Shown one piece after another: positions 8,393 through 17,784 of a DNA stretch of 64,000 nt. A model generated the notes under the pieces. That model ran no database searches. It was not told the origin of the DNA and saw only the letters and a program-made list of their open reading frames with translations. The first letter of the stretch is position 1. Every line of letters begins with the position of its first letter. The DNA is from Lysobacter panacisoli. GTDB lineage: Bacteria; Pseudomonadota; Gammaproteobacteria; Xanthomonadales; Xanthomonadaceae. The translations under genes were made by a program, and so were the position numbers. The stretch spans positions 2,221,001-2,285,000 of the forward strand of contig NZ_VLNU01000001.1 of the NCBI RefSeq assembly GCF_009765165.1. Direction: 5' to 3'.

Positions 8393-9739
8393 ATGGCCGT
8401 CGCAGGGGAACCCGCGCCCGCGCCGCGCCGCACGCGCTTCCGGCGGCAGCTTCGCAGCCGCATCATCCTCGCGTTCGTCCTGCTCGGCTTCGGCCTGACG
8501 GGCCTGTTCGCATGGGCGACCAACTGGACGCGCAACCGCGTCGAGAACCAGCTGGTCGAAGACGTGATGAACCGGAACATCGAACAGGCCGCGCGCCAGT
8601 ACGAGACCGATCCGGAGAATCCGGAATTCAGCGTCGACCAGATCCGCGCGTACGTCTATCCGATCGACAAGATCGACTCGGTGCGCGTCAACTGGCCCGA
8701 GTGGTATGAACTGAGCGACGGCATCTACGGCATGACCGGCGTCGCCAATGGCGAGCCGTTCGCTTACAAGCTGGCGGTGCGCAAGACGCCGAAAGCGTGG
8801 TTCTTCCTCGCTTACGACATGTCGCAGGCCACGCGCGGCGAAGCGCAGTTCCAGCGCGCCATCTGGGCGTCGGTGTTCCTGTTCACGCTGCTTTCGCTGC
8901 TGGTGGGCTGGTGGTCGGCCTCGCGCGTGATGAGCCCGGTGTCCGAACTCGCCAATCGCCTCAAGCTGTCCGGACGCAGTTCCGAGCCGGAGAACCTCGC
9001 CTCGCATTTCCCGGACGACGAAGTCGGCCAGCTCGCCGAAGCGCTGGACGATTACGCCGAACGCCTGACCGAAGTCGTGCAGCGCGACCGTGAGTTCAAC
9101 GCCGACGTGAGCCACGAACTGCGCACGCCGCTGGCGGTGATCAAGGGCGCGGTCGAGCTGCTGCTGTCGCGGCCGGACGTGGACGACAAGACGCGCAACC
9201 GCCTGCTGCGCATCCAGCGCGCGGAGCAGCAGTGCACCGACCTGATCAGCGCGCTGCTGCTGCTTTCGCGCAACGAACGCGGCCACGGCGCGACCGACGT
9301 CGCCCGCGTCGGCGAGCAACTGCTCGATGTGCACCGCGCCCAGCTCGGTGGCAAGCCATTGGAGCTGCGCATGGCCGGCGAGCCGAGCCTGATCGTCGAT
9401 GCGCCGGAAGCCGCCGTGTCGGTGGCGCTGGGCAACCTGGTCGGCAACGCGGTGAAGTACACGACCGAAGGCGAAGTCATCGTGCGCATCGGGAAGGGCT
9501 CGGTGGACGTGATCGACTCCGGTCCTGGCCTGAGCGAGGAGGATGCGGCGAAGCTGTTCCAGCGTGGCTATCGCGGCACGCACGCGGGGCATTCGCAGGG
9601 CGGCGGCATCGGCCTGTCGATCGTGCGCCGCCTGTGCGCGCTGTACGCGTGGGACGTGCGCGTGACGCCGGGCGGCGAGCGCGGCGTGATCGCGACGCTG
9701 ACCTTCGATGCGCCGATGATCCCGGCCTCGCGGAACTGA
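8393..9739 (+). CDS. Sensor histidine kinase, partner of the preceding regulator
   Basis: Membrane histidine kinase of 448 residues from the ATG at 8393; an upstream in-frame ATG at 8348 would overlap the regulator by 41 bases. Topology is a basic N-terminus, one helix at about 26-46 ('IILAFVLLGFGL'), a periplasmic sensor of about 110 residues, a second helix near 155-175 ('ASVFLFTLLSLLVGWW'), a HAMP-like linker, the H-box 'DVSHELRTPLAVIKG' with phospho-acceptor His241, the N-box 'GNLVGNAVKYT', and G-boxes 'DSGPGLS' and 'GGGIGLSIV'. All catalytic motifs are present. The sensor matches nothing I recognise. Confidence 0.93.
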   Translation: MAVAGEPAPAPRRTRFRRQLRSRIILAFVLLGFGLTGLFAWATNWTRNRVENQLVEDVMNRNIEQAARQYETDPENPEFSVDQIRAYVYPIDKIDSVRVNWPEWYELSDGIYGMTGVANGEPFAYKLAVRKTPKAWFFLAYDMSQATRGEAQFQRAIWASVFLFTLLSLLVGWWSASRVMSPVSELANRLKLSGRSSEPENLASHFPDDEVGQLAEALDDYAERLTEVVQRDREFNADVSHELRTPLAVIKGAVELLLSRPDVDDKTRNRLLRIQRAEQQCTDLISALLLLSRNERGHGATDVARVGEQLLDVHRAQLGGKPLELRMAGEPSLIVDAPEAAVSVALGNLVGNAVKYTTEGEVIVRIGKGSVDVIDSGPGLSEEDAAKLFQRGYRGTHAGHSQGGGIGLSIVRRLCALYAWDVRVTPGGERGVIATLTFDAPMIPASRN

Positions 9740-9764
9740 TCCGCGGTTATCCCATCGCATGAAA

Positions 9765-9784
9765 AAGGCGCCTCGCGGCGCCTT
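9765..9784. terminator. Bidirectional terminator between the kinase and ilvE
   Basis: Stem AAGGCGCC (9765-9772) / GGCGCCTT (9777-9784) with a tcgc loop. The minus strand reads into TTTTTC, making a good terminator for ilvE; the plus strand reads into TTCTTCG. Confidence 0.85.
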
Positions 9785-9808
9785 CTTCGTATCGCGCGAT
9801 GCGATCGC

Positions 9809-10720
9809 TTACAGCGGTTCCAGCCAGCCGTACTTGTCGTGCGTGCGACCGTCGAACAGGCCGAAGAACAGGTCCTGGATGCGACGCGTCACCGGGCCCG
9901 GCTTGCCGGTGCCGACCTGGCGGCCGTCGACGGAGCGGATCGGTGTGATCTCGGCGGCGGTGCCGCACATGAACAGTTCGTCGCACAGGTACAGGTATTC
10001 GCGCGGCAGGTCGCGTTCGATCACGTCGATGCCGGCGTCGCGGGCGAGGGTGATGATCGTGTTGCGGGTGATGCCATTGAGCAGCGCCGCGCTGACCGGC
10101 GTGGTGTGCAGCGCGCCGTCGAACACGAGGAACAGGTTCTCGCCCGCGCCTTCGGACAGCAGGCCGGTGGACGCCAGTGCGATACCTTCGCCGAAGCCGA
10201 GGCGACGCGCCTCGCGCGCGACCAGCTGGCCGCTGAGGTAGTTGCCGCCGGCCTTGGCGCCAGCCGGGATGGTGTTCGGCGCGAAGCGCTGCCAGCTCGA
10301 CACGCACGCATCGATGCCGGCCTCGAGCACGCTCGCGCCCAGGTACTGGCCCATCTTCCACGTCGCCACGGCGACGTCGGTCGGCGTGTCGGCGGAAAGA
10401 CCGAAACCGCCGAGGCCGCGGTACGCGACCGGGCGCAGGTAATCGGTGGTGTTGTCGTTGGCGCGGATGACTTCGCGGCAGGCTGCGTTGAGCTGTTCCA
10501 GCGAGTACGGCATCGCCATGTCGTAGATCTTGGCCGACGCGAACAGGCGGGTGTTGTGGTCGGTCAGGCGGAAGATCGCCGGACCGTTTGGCGTCTGGTA
10601 GCAGCGGATGCCTTCGAACACCGACGAGCCGTAGTGCAGCGCGTGCGACATCACGTGGGTGGTGGCTTCGGCCCAGCGCTTGATCGCGCCGTTGTGCCAG
10701 ATCCAGTCGGGGTATTGCAT
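9809..10720 (-). CDS. ilvE: Branched-chain amino acid aminotransferase IlvE
   Basis: PLP class IV aminotransferase making the last transamination to Leu, Ile and Val. The 303 residues open MQYPDWIWHNG and closely follow the E. coli pattern: 'HALHYGSSVFEGIRCY', 'NTIPAGAKAGGNYLS' with the PLP lysine Lys156, 'SEGAGENLF', and 'FMCGTAAEITPIRSVDGR' for the cofactor phosphate. Length is normal. It is a single gene with its own terminator, and no other ilv or leu genes are nearby. Confidence 0.97.
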   Translation of the reverse strand: MQYPDWIWHNGAIKRWAEATTHVMSHALHYGSSVFEGIRCYQTPNGPAIFRLTDHNTRLFASAKIYDMAMPYSLEQLNAACREVIRANDNTTDYLRPVAYRGLGGFGLSADTPTDVAVATWKMGQYLGASVLEAGIDACVSSWQRFAPNTIPAGAKAGGNYLSGQLVAREARRLGFGEGIALASTGLLSEGAGENLFLVFDGALHTTPVSAALLNGITRNTIITLARDAGIDVIERDLPREYLYLCDELFMCGTAAEITPIRSVDGRQVGTGKPGPVTRRIQDLFFGLFDGRTHDKYGWLEPL

Positions 10721-10805
10721 CGCCGGCGTCCGTCAGGGGGAAAGGCGATATTGTGCCCTGCATGACCGGTCCGGCCCACTGTCGGCTTGTGCCGGGGCGG
10801 GCTGC

Positions 10806-11393
10806 TCAGCCCTTGATCCACCAGCAGCCGAAGTGCTTCTGCAGCCCGAACACCGTCCGCGACGGCGTGATGCTGTTGCCCAGGGTCTGTTCGATCCGCA
10901 GCGCTACTGGTGCGCGCGGGCGCGGTGGCGGGGCGGGTTCGGCGTCGCTGTCGTCGAAGGCGGGGAAGGGCGGGGCGGGCTCGGCCGGTTCCGGCTCTTC
11001 CGGCATCACCCGGACGATGTCGAGCAGCGGGCGCTGCACCAGCGCGTCAAGGCGCGCCATCACGTCGTAGGCGCCGGTGCCGGACATGCCTGTCCAGTGG
11101 TAGACCCCGGCCAGGCGGTTGGCGTCGTGCGCGTCGAAGGCGCCGGTCATCTCGAACACCAGGTCGTCCACGCTGCGTGCGCAGCCGCCGCCGGGCTTGT
11201 TCTGCGCGGCCGCCGCCGCGCGTGGCGGCGCCCGCTCGGTGCCTCCCACTTCGGCGCAGGAACGGTCGGTGAAGATCTGCTGCCCCTCGGGCGTCACGCA
11301 CTGCTTCACCTGCGCGGGCGCCGCGGGCGCCCAGCTGAGCGCACACAGCGCGAGGGCGACGAGGACGAAGCGGACGACGACGGCAGGAAGCAT
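10806..11393 (-). CDS. Secreted protein of unknown function (paralogue of the next gene)
   Basis: Exported protein of 195 residues. A signal peptide (about 1-28, ending 'APAAPAQ') is followed by 'CVTPEGQQIFTDRSC', resembling the DUF4124 N-terminal motif where a short cysteine-framed strand names a ligand-like 'TD' pair. The middle 'GCARSVDDLVFEMTGAF' and C-terminal 'FGCWWIKG' align with the adjacent gene (11460-12038), so the two arose by duplication. A proline/glutamate-rich insert at about 130-155 is unique to this copy. Function unknown. Confidence 0.8.
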   Translation of the reverse strand: MLPAVVVRFVLVALALCALSWAPAAPAQVKQCVTPEGQQIFTDRSCAEVGGTERAPPRAAAAAQNKPGGGCARSVDDLVFEMTGAFDAHDANRLAGVYHWTGMSGTGAYDVMARLDALVQRPLLDIVRVMPEEPEPAEPAPPFPAFDDSDAEPAPPPRPRAPVALRIEQTLGNSITPSRTVFGLQKHFGCWWIKG

Positions 11394-11459
11394 CGGAGCA
11401 GACTACTGCGTGGCGCGCGGCCGGACTGTGCGTGCATCGCAGTCCGCGCACGCGCGGTC

Positions 11460-12038
11460 TCAGAAGCGGACGAAATAGCAGCCCGCGTAGCGCTCCACAC
11501 CCAGTTCCATCACCTGCTGCGGCTGCGCGAACGTGAGCTGCATCGCACCCGACGCGCCGTCGCTGCCGACCAGTCCTGGCCAGAAGCTCGCGTCGATCAG
11601 CGAGTGGCGCACCAGCTGCTGCAGGCGCTGCATTACCACGTGCGCCTGGCGATGGCGCAAGCCGGGCCAGTGCACGCTCTCGGCGATGCGGTTGACGTCG
11701 CCCATCGCAAATGCGCCGAGCAGGTCCAGCGAAAGCTGGCGCGTGCTGCGCGCACAGCCTTCCTGCGGCGCACGGCGCGTGCGGATCGCGTTGGTCATTG
11801 CCGAATCACGCAGCGAGTCCATGCCGAAGGACTCGCCGTCCATCGCCAGGCGCGTGATCAGCTCGGTCGGCATCGGCGCAGGGCGTGCGTCGAGCGCACG
11901 GCACGCGCCGTCGGTGTAGACGGACATGCCGTCCGAAGTCTCGCAGCGGTGGAGGCCACCGGCGGCCTGCGCGGGGGCGATCGCGCAGATGCAGGCCAAC
12001 AGCAGGCTCCATGCCGCCGCCAGGTGCGGCGTCTTCAT
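11460..12038 (-). CDS. Secreted protein of unknown function (paralogue of the previous gene)
   Basis: Exported protein of 192 residues with a signal peptide (1-25, 'CAIAPAQA') and the DUF4124-like 'CETSDGMSVYTDGAC'. The motif 'GCARSTRQLSLDLLGAFAMGDVNRIAESVHW' region (about 95-125) matches the neighbour's 'GCARSVDDL...GAFDAHDANRLAGVYHW' position for position, and both end in a single Gly-Cys-aromatic tail ('AGCYFVRF'). Two cysteines near the N-terminus and one each in the middle and tail are shared, suggesting two disulfides. It lies 66 bases upstream of its paralogue on the same strand; the gap holds a 7-bp stem hairpin (11422-11446). Confidence 0.8.
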   Translation of the reverse strand: MKTPHLAAAWSLLLACICAIAPAQAAGGLHRCETSDGMSVYTDGACRALDARPAPMPTELITRLAMDGESFGMDSLRDSAMTNAIRTRRAPQEGCARSTRQLSLDLLGAFAMGDVNRIAESVHWPGLRHRQAHVVMQRLQQLVRHSLIDASFWPGLVGSDGASGAMQLTFAQPQQVMELGVERYAGCYFVRF

Positions 12039-12113
12039 GTTGCGACCCGGGGGGAGCGGGAGCGGTCATCGTCTCCCCGGTCGCGTCAATGCCGCGTGTG
12101 AGTTGCCGTGTCC

Positions 12114-12944
12114 TCAGCGGATCCGCGACAGCACGGACAGGGTCGGTTTGGTCAGATTCAGCGTGTAGAAGTGCAGACCGGGCGCGCCGCCCTCGAGCAG
12201 CCGGCGGCACATGTCGGCGACGAAGTCCGCGGCGAACTCGCGGATCGAATCCACGTCGTCGCCGTAGGCCTGCATGCGCTTGCCGATCCAGCGCGGGATT
12301 TCCGCGCCGCAGGCGTCGGAGAAGCGGCGCAGCTGGCTGAAATTGGAGATCGGCATGATTCCCGGCACGATCGGCACGTCCACGCCCATCCGCCGTGTTT
12401 CATCGACGAAACGGAAATACGCGTCGGCGTTGTAGAAGTACTGGGTGATCGCCCCGTCGGCGCCGGCGTCGATCTTGGCCTTGAAGTGGCGCAGGTCGGC
12501 GAGCGCGTCGTCGGCCTGCGGATGGCACTCGGGATAGCAGCCCACTTCGATGTGGAAGTAGCCGTCGTGTTCGCGGCGGATGAATTCGACCAGTTCGCTT
12601 GCGTAGCGGAAGTCGCCGGTATGGCCCATGCCCGAGGGCAGGTCGCCGCGCAGCGCGACGATGCGGCGGCAGCCCATCGCCTTGTAGCGTTCGATCAATT
12701 CCGACAGCTCCGCGCGCGTGCCGCCGACGCAGGACAGATGCGGCGCGGCATCGAGGCCGTGTTCGCGGTTGAGGCGCTCAACGGTTTCGGGCGTGTAGCT
12801 CAACGTCGAGCCACCCGCACCGAACGTGCACGACACGTAGTCCGGCTTCTCCGCCTTGAGCTTCGCGGCGGTCTTGTCCAGCTGCGCGCGCTGTTCGTCG
12901 GTCTTGGGTGGGTAGAACTCGAAGCTGATCGGGGGCGTGGGCAT
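12114..12944 (-). CDS. metF: 5,10-methylenetetrahydrofolate reductase MetF
   Basis: FAD enzyme reducing methylene-THF to methyl-THF, the methyl donor for methionine synthesis. The 276-residue TIM barrel begins 'PPISFEFYPPKTDEQRAQL'; 'VSCTFGAGGST', 'PHLSCVGGTRAEL', 'ALRGDLP' (FAD site) and 'QYFYNADAYFRFVD' are all family motifs. It is transcribed in the same direction as ahcY, 141 bases downstream, but an intrinsic terminator lies between, so metF probably has its own promoter or depends on read-through. Methyl-cycle enzymes ahcY and metK nearby support the call. Confidence 0.97.
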   Translation of the reverse strand: MPTPPISFEFYPPKTDEQRAQLDKTAAKLKAEKPDYVSCTFGAGGSTLSYTPETVERLNREHGLDAAPHLSCVGGTRAELSELIERYKAMGCRRIVALRGDLPSGMGHTGDFRYASELVEFIRREHDGYFHIEVGCYPECHPQADDALADLRHFKAKIDAGADGAITQYFYNADAYFRFVDETRRMGVDVPIVPGIMPISNFSQLRRFSDACGAEIPRWIGKRMQAYGDDVDSIREFAADFVADMCRRLLEGGAPGLHFYTLNLTKPTLSVLSRIR

Positions 12945-13034
12945 GCCGGACGCTCGCGGAAAGGTGGCGATAGTCTATCGCTTCATCGCGATGAAGAAAA
13001 ACGCCATCTGCATGCAATATCTCCGCGCAAAGAA

Positions 13035-13058
13035 AAACGGGCGCCGAAGCGCCCGTTT
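13035..13058 (-). terminator. Intrinsic terminator of ahcY
   Basis: Stem AAACGGGCGC / GCGCCCGTTT (13035-13044 and 13049-13058) with a 4-base loop. The minus strand continues TTCTTTG. It lies 28 bases after the ahcY stop. Confidence 0.88.
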
Positions 13059-13085
13059 CTCGTTGCATCGCGAAACCGCCGCGGA

Positions 13086-14531
<1,446 letters not shown>

Positions 14532-14579
14532 GTGCTGCTCCGTTGTTGGAAGCCGATGCGTGGGGCATGGCTTGCATTA

Positions 14580-14677
14580 ACGGGCGCCGTTGATACGTAT
14601 AGCCTCTCGCCGAGCCTGGCCGTGGTCGGGAGCGGAGTAACTCCGCGCAAGCCGCCGGTCGCAGCGCCCCTCGGCGG
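14580..14677 (-). promoter_or_regulatory. SAH riboswitch controlling ahcY
   Basis: On the minus strand the leader reads GCCGAG (14675-14670), then 'gggcgctgcgacc', a variable hairpin, 'ccaggctcggc' (14619-14609) and 'caacggcgcccg' (14590-14581). P1 pairs GCCGAG with CTCGGC, and the downstream 'ggcgccc' pairs with 'gggcgc' just inside P1 as the pseudoknot. This order and the conserved 'gcgctgc', 'caggctcgg' and 'aacggcgc' blocks match the known SAH riboswitch (Rfam RF01057). Members raise expression of ahcY when SAH accumulates. It ends about 50 bases before the ATG. Confidence 0.9.
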
Positions 14678-14688
14678 GGCAGACGGCA

Positions 14689-14719
14689 ATTCTATCGTTT
14701 CTCCGGCCGGGCCGGCCAA
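14689..14719 (-). promoter_or_regulatory. Predicted promoter of ahcY
   Basis: TAGAAT on the minus strand (14694-14689) with a weak TTGGCC (14719-14714) 19 bases upstream. Initiation near 14682 would begin transcription just before the riboswitch aptamer, which supports this assignment. Confidence 0.5.
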
Positions 14720-14735
14720 CAGAACAGATGAATGA

Positions 14736-14766
14736 ACGGGGCATCCTGCGCGCCAGAATGCCCCGT
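14736..14766. other. Hairpin in the ahcY-dehydrogenase intergenic region
   Basis: ACGGGGCAT (14736-14744) pairs perfectly with ATGCCCCGT (14758-14766). No T-tract on either side. It lies between the dehydrogenase stop and the ahcY promoter and may act as a weak terminator for the dehydrogenase gene. Confidence 0.5.
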
Positions 14767-14858
14767 GCTCCATGTGAAGCCGCAGCCCGATCGATACGCG
14801 ATGCCGATAGCCTGCGCTCGGCGTGTCCGTCGCATGGCCGGACACACCGCAGGCCGCC

Positions 14859-15959
14859 TCAGCGCGGCTTGACCGCCACCTTGAGGACGCCATCGCGCTG
14901 GTTGGCGAACAGGTCGTAGGCGGCCACGATGTCGTCGAGCTTGTAGTGGTGCGTGACCAGCGGGCCCAGATCGACGCGCCCGGATTCGACGATGTTCAAC
15001 AGCCGGCGCATGCGCTCCTTGCCGCCGGGACAAAGCGCGGTGTTGATCCTGTGATCGCCAAGGCCGGCGGCGAACGCCGACAGCGGAATCTTCAGGTCGC
15101 TGGAGTACACGCCCAGGCTGGACAGCGTGCCGCCGGGCTTGAGGATGCGCAGTGCCGATTCGAATGTGCCCTGGGTGCCGAGGGCTTCGATCGACGCGTC
15201 CACGCCGCGTCCTCCGGTGAGCTTCATGATCTCGTCGACCACATCGCAGTTCTTGAAGTTGAGCGTGACGTCGGCGCCCATCTTCTTCGACACCGTCAAT
15301 CGCTGGTCGTTACCGTCGATGGCGATGATGGTCGACGCGCCCATCAGGCGTGCGCCGGCCGTGGCGCACAGGCCGATGGGCCCCTGCGCGAACACCGCGA
15401 CGACATCGCCGATCCGGATGTTGGCGTTCTCCGCACCCTTGAAGCCGGTGGACATGATGTCGGGACACATCAACACCTGCTCGTCGGTGAGGCCATCGGG
15501 GATCGGCGCAAGGTTGGCCTGAGCGTCGGGAACCAGCACGTACTCGGCCTGGGTGCCGTCGATCATGTTGCCGAAGCGCCAGCCGGCGGTGGCCTTGTAG
15601 CCGTGGCAGCCGCAGCGACCACTCGGGATCAGGTAGCTGCCGTCCTGCGAAGGAAACCCGTCCATCGCCGCATAGGAATTGAAGTTGGGGCAGATGGCGC
15701 CGGCGATCACGCGCTGGCCTTCCGTGTAGCCCACCACCGCGCTGCCCAGCTTCTCGATCACGCCGACCGGCTCGTGTCCGATCGTGAGGCCTTTGGCGAC
15801 CGGATACTCGCCTTTCAGGATGTGGATGTCTGTGCCGCAGATCGTCGTGGTGGTGATGCGGATCAGCGCATCGTTGGGGCCCACATCGGGGATCGGTTTG
15901 TCGATCAGTTCGATGCGGCCGGGTTCGACGAACACGGCGGCTTTCATCATGGCGGGCAT
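14859..15959 (-). CDS. Zinc-dependent medium-chain alcohol dehydrogenase
   Basis: NAD(P)-dependent dehydrogenase of the MDR superfamily, 366 residues. Catalytic zinc ligands appear in 'TTTICGTDIH' and 'IGHEPVGVIE', and 'PDIMSTGFKGAE' supplies the active-site Asp. The dinucleotide fold is at about 190-240 ('VAVFAQGPIGLCA'), and 'CPGGKERMRRLL' lies near the C-terminus. The 'PDIMSTGF' and 'CPGGKERM' pattern resembles the secondary-alcohol (TbADH-like) branch. The usual four-cysteine structural zinc lobe is replaced by a longer segment with 'GRCGCHGYKA'. Two starts are close together (MPAMMK); I take the first. It lies between ahcY and metK with no evident link to methyl metabolism. Substrate unknown. 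Confidence 0.88.
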   Translation of the reverse strand: MPAMMKAAVFVEPGRIELIDKPIPDVGPNDALIRITTTTICGTDIHILKGEYPVAKGLTIGHEPVGVIEKLGSAVVGYTEGQRVIAGAICPNFNSYAAMDGFPSQDGSYLIPSGRCGCHGYKATAGWRFGNMIDGTQAEYVLVPDAQANLAPIPDGLTDEQVLMCPDIMSTGFKGAENANIRIGDVVAVFAQGPIGLCATAGARLMGASTIIAIDGNDQRLTVSKKMGADVTLNFKNCDVVDEIMKLTGGRGVDASIEALGTQGTFESALRILKPGGTLSSLGVYSSDLKIPLSAFAAGLGDHRINTALCPGGKERMRRLLNIVESGRVDLGPLVTHHYKLDDIVAAYDLFANQRDGVLKVAVKPR

Positions 15960-16159
15960 GGTGGGTTCCTGCGAAGGGGGAACCTGATGCTACGCGCGGG
16001 TGCAGGTGGGACGGCTTGCGTCGGCGCCCGCATCTGCTTTGCAAATCCGAGTGTTCTTGCGTGCAGATGTTGCATGGAAGCGTTGCCGCAGCACAGGTGC
16101 CTGGCAATCCCTGTGATCCACGCTGCCAGCGCAGTCGCGCGGCCAAGGTCCCAAAAGAA

Positions 16160-16182
16160 AACGGGCCGCATCGCGGCCCGTT
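16160..16182 (-). terminator. Intrinsic terminator of metK
   Basis: AACGGGCCGC (16160-16169) and GCGGCCCGTT (16173-16182) form a 10-bp stem; the minus strand continues TTCTTTTGG. It is 38 bases after the metK stop. The remainder of 15960-16159 shows no gene. Confidence 0.9.
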
Positions 16183-16220
16183 CTCATCTGCATCGAGCGC
16201 CCCGCAAGAGGCGTCGCGCT

Positions 16221-17441
16221 TTACTTCAGCTTCGCGTCGGCGCGCAGCTGCTCGGCCTTGTCGGTCTTTTCCCACGAGAAGGCGGTGGCGGTGTGCTTCT
16301 TGCCAGCGGCGTCGACGTAGGTGACTTCCTTCGGCTTGCGGCCGAAGTGACCGTAGGCAGCCGTTTCCTGGTAGACCGGGTGGATCAGGTCGAGCATCTT
16401 CACGATGCCGTACGGACGCAGGTCGAAGTGCTTGCGGATCAGCTTCTCGATCTTCTCGTCCGGGATCTTGCCGGTGCCGAAGGTGGTGACCGAGATCGAG
16501 GTCGGCTCGGCCACGCCGATGGCGTAGGAGACCTGCACTTCGCACTTGTCGGCCAGGCCGGCGGCGACGATGTTCTTGGCGACGTAGCGCGCGGCGTACG
16601 CAGCCGAACGATCGACCTTCGACGGATCCTTGCCCGAGAACGCACCACCGCCGTGGCGGGCCATGCCGCCGTAGCTGTCGACGATGATCTTGCGGCCGGT
16701 CAGGCCGCAGTCGCCCACCGGGCCGCCGATCACGAAGATGCCGGTCGGGTTGATGTGGATCTTGTTCTTCGGCAGCGACTCGAGCCACTTCTTCGGCAGC
16801 ACCGGCTTGAGGACGTGCTCGTACACGCCTTCGACCAGGTCCTTCTGCTTGATGCCCGGATCGTGCTGCGTCGACAGCACGACGGCGTCGAGGCCGGCGA
16901 CGTTGTGGTTGGCGTCGTAGCGCAGCGTGACCTGCGACTTCGCGTCCGGACGCAGCCACGGCAGCGGCGAGTTCTTTTTCTTGCGGATCTTGGCCTGCTG
17001 CTCGACCAGGCGGTGCGAGTAGTAGATCGGGGCCGGCATGAATTCCGGCGCCTCGTTGCAGGCGTAGCCGAACATCAGGCCCTGGTCGCCAGCGCCCTGT
17101 TCTTCCGGCTTCTTGCGATCGACGCCCGCGGCGATGTCCGGCGACTGCTTGCCGAGCATGTTGATGATCGCGCAGGTGTGGCCGTCGAAGCCGACGTCGG
17201 AATTGTTGTAACCGATCTCGTTGATGACGCGGCGCGCCAGCGACTCGATGTCGACCCAGGCGGACGTGGTCACTTCGCCGGCGACGATCGCCGCGCCGGT
17301 CTTCACCATCGTCTCGCAGGCCACGCGCGCGCGCTTGTCCTGCGCCAGGATGGCGTCGAGAACGGCGTCGGAGATCTGGTCGGCGATCTTGTCCGGATGG
17401 CCTTCGGACACGGATTCGGAGGTGAACAGGTAGCTGGACAT
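16221..17441 (-). CDS. metK: S-adenosylmethionine synthetase MetK
   Basis: Forms SAM from methionine and ATP. The 406 residues start [22 protein letters not shown] at 17441; a longer in-frame start at 17522 adds 27 unrelated residues. Motifs are 'GHPDK' (ATP), '[15 protein letters not shown]' with the loop over the active site, '[21 protein letters not shown]' region near 260 and '[16 protein letters not shown]'. It is slightly longer than E. coli MetK (384) owing to an insertion '[19 protein letters not shown]' area, common in this branch. Single gene with its own terminator; no SAM riboswitch is visible upstream. Confidence 0.98.
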   Translation of the reverse strand: MSSYLFTSESVSEGHPDKIADQISDAVLDAILAQDKRARVACETMVKTGAAIVAGEVTTSAWVDIESLARRVINEIGYNNSDVGFDGHTCAIINMLGKQSPDIAAGVDRKKPEEQGAGDQGLMFGYACNEAPEFMPAPIYYSHRLVEQQAKIRKKKNSPLPWLRPDAKSQVTLRYDANHNVAGLDAVVLSTQHDPGIKQKDLVEGVYEHVLKPVLPKKWLESLPKNKIHINPTGIFVIGGPVGDCGLTGRKIIVDSYGGMARHGGGAFSGKDPSKVDRSAAYAARYVAKNIVAAGLADKCEVQVSYAIGVAEPTSISVTTFGTGKIPDEKIEKLIRKHFDLRPYGIVKMLDLIHPVYQETAAYGHFGRKPKEVTYVDAAGKKHTATAFSWEKTDKAEQLRADAKLK

Positions 17442-17548
17442 CGAGGTCAATATCCCTTGATTCGGATGAAAGGATGGCCGCGCATGATACAGGCTCGTGG
17501 CGGTCGGCGCATTGTGCGTCATTCAGGTGTTGTCGCCGAGTTAAGTAG

Positions 17549-17690
17549 CCCCCTCTCCCGACGCGCTTGCGCGCGTCGACCTCTCCCACAAGGGGAGAGG
17601 TAAAGGCCCATCGCGGTAGTGCCACCGCTTGTACCCTCTCCCCTCGCGGGAGAGGGTCGGCCGCCGCAGGAGGCCGGGGAGAGGGCGCTG
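17549..17690. repeat. Intergenic 'ctctccc/gggagag' palindromic repeat
   Basis: Most of the 343-base gap between metK and the acyltransferase. It contains several purine/pyrimidine palindromes: 'cctctcccacaaggggagagg' type at 17579-17600, 'ccctctcccctcgcgggagaggg' type at 17634-17656, 'ccctctcccgacgcgc' at the left and 'ccggggagagggcg' at the right. It resembles the abundant extragenic repeat of Xanthomonadaceae genomes (inference). No coding capacity. Confidence 0.75.
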
Positions 17691-17784
17691 TCACCGTCCT
17701 GACCCGAAATCGCCATCGCGGTGTCGCGGCCCGGTCCCAGCCTTGCCCGGCGAGACGCCCCGCCGGGGTGAAGCGTCCCGCCGC

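Noticed and set aside
16183..17548. SAM riboswitch in front of metK
   Set aside because: No conserved SAM-I, SAM-II or SAM-IV blocks are visible in the short leader 17442-17548.
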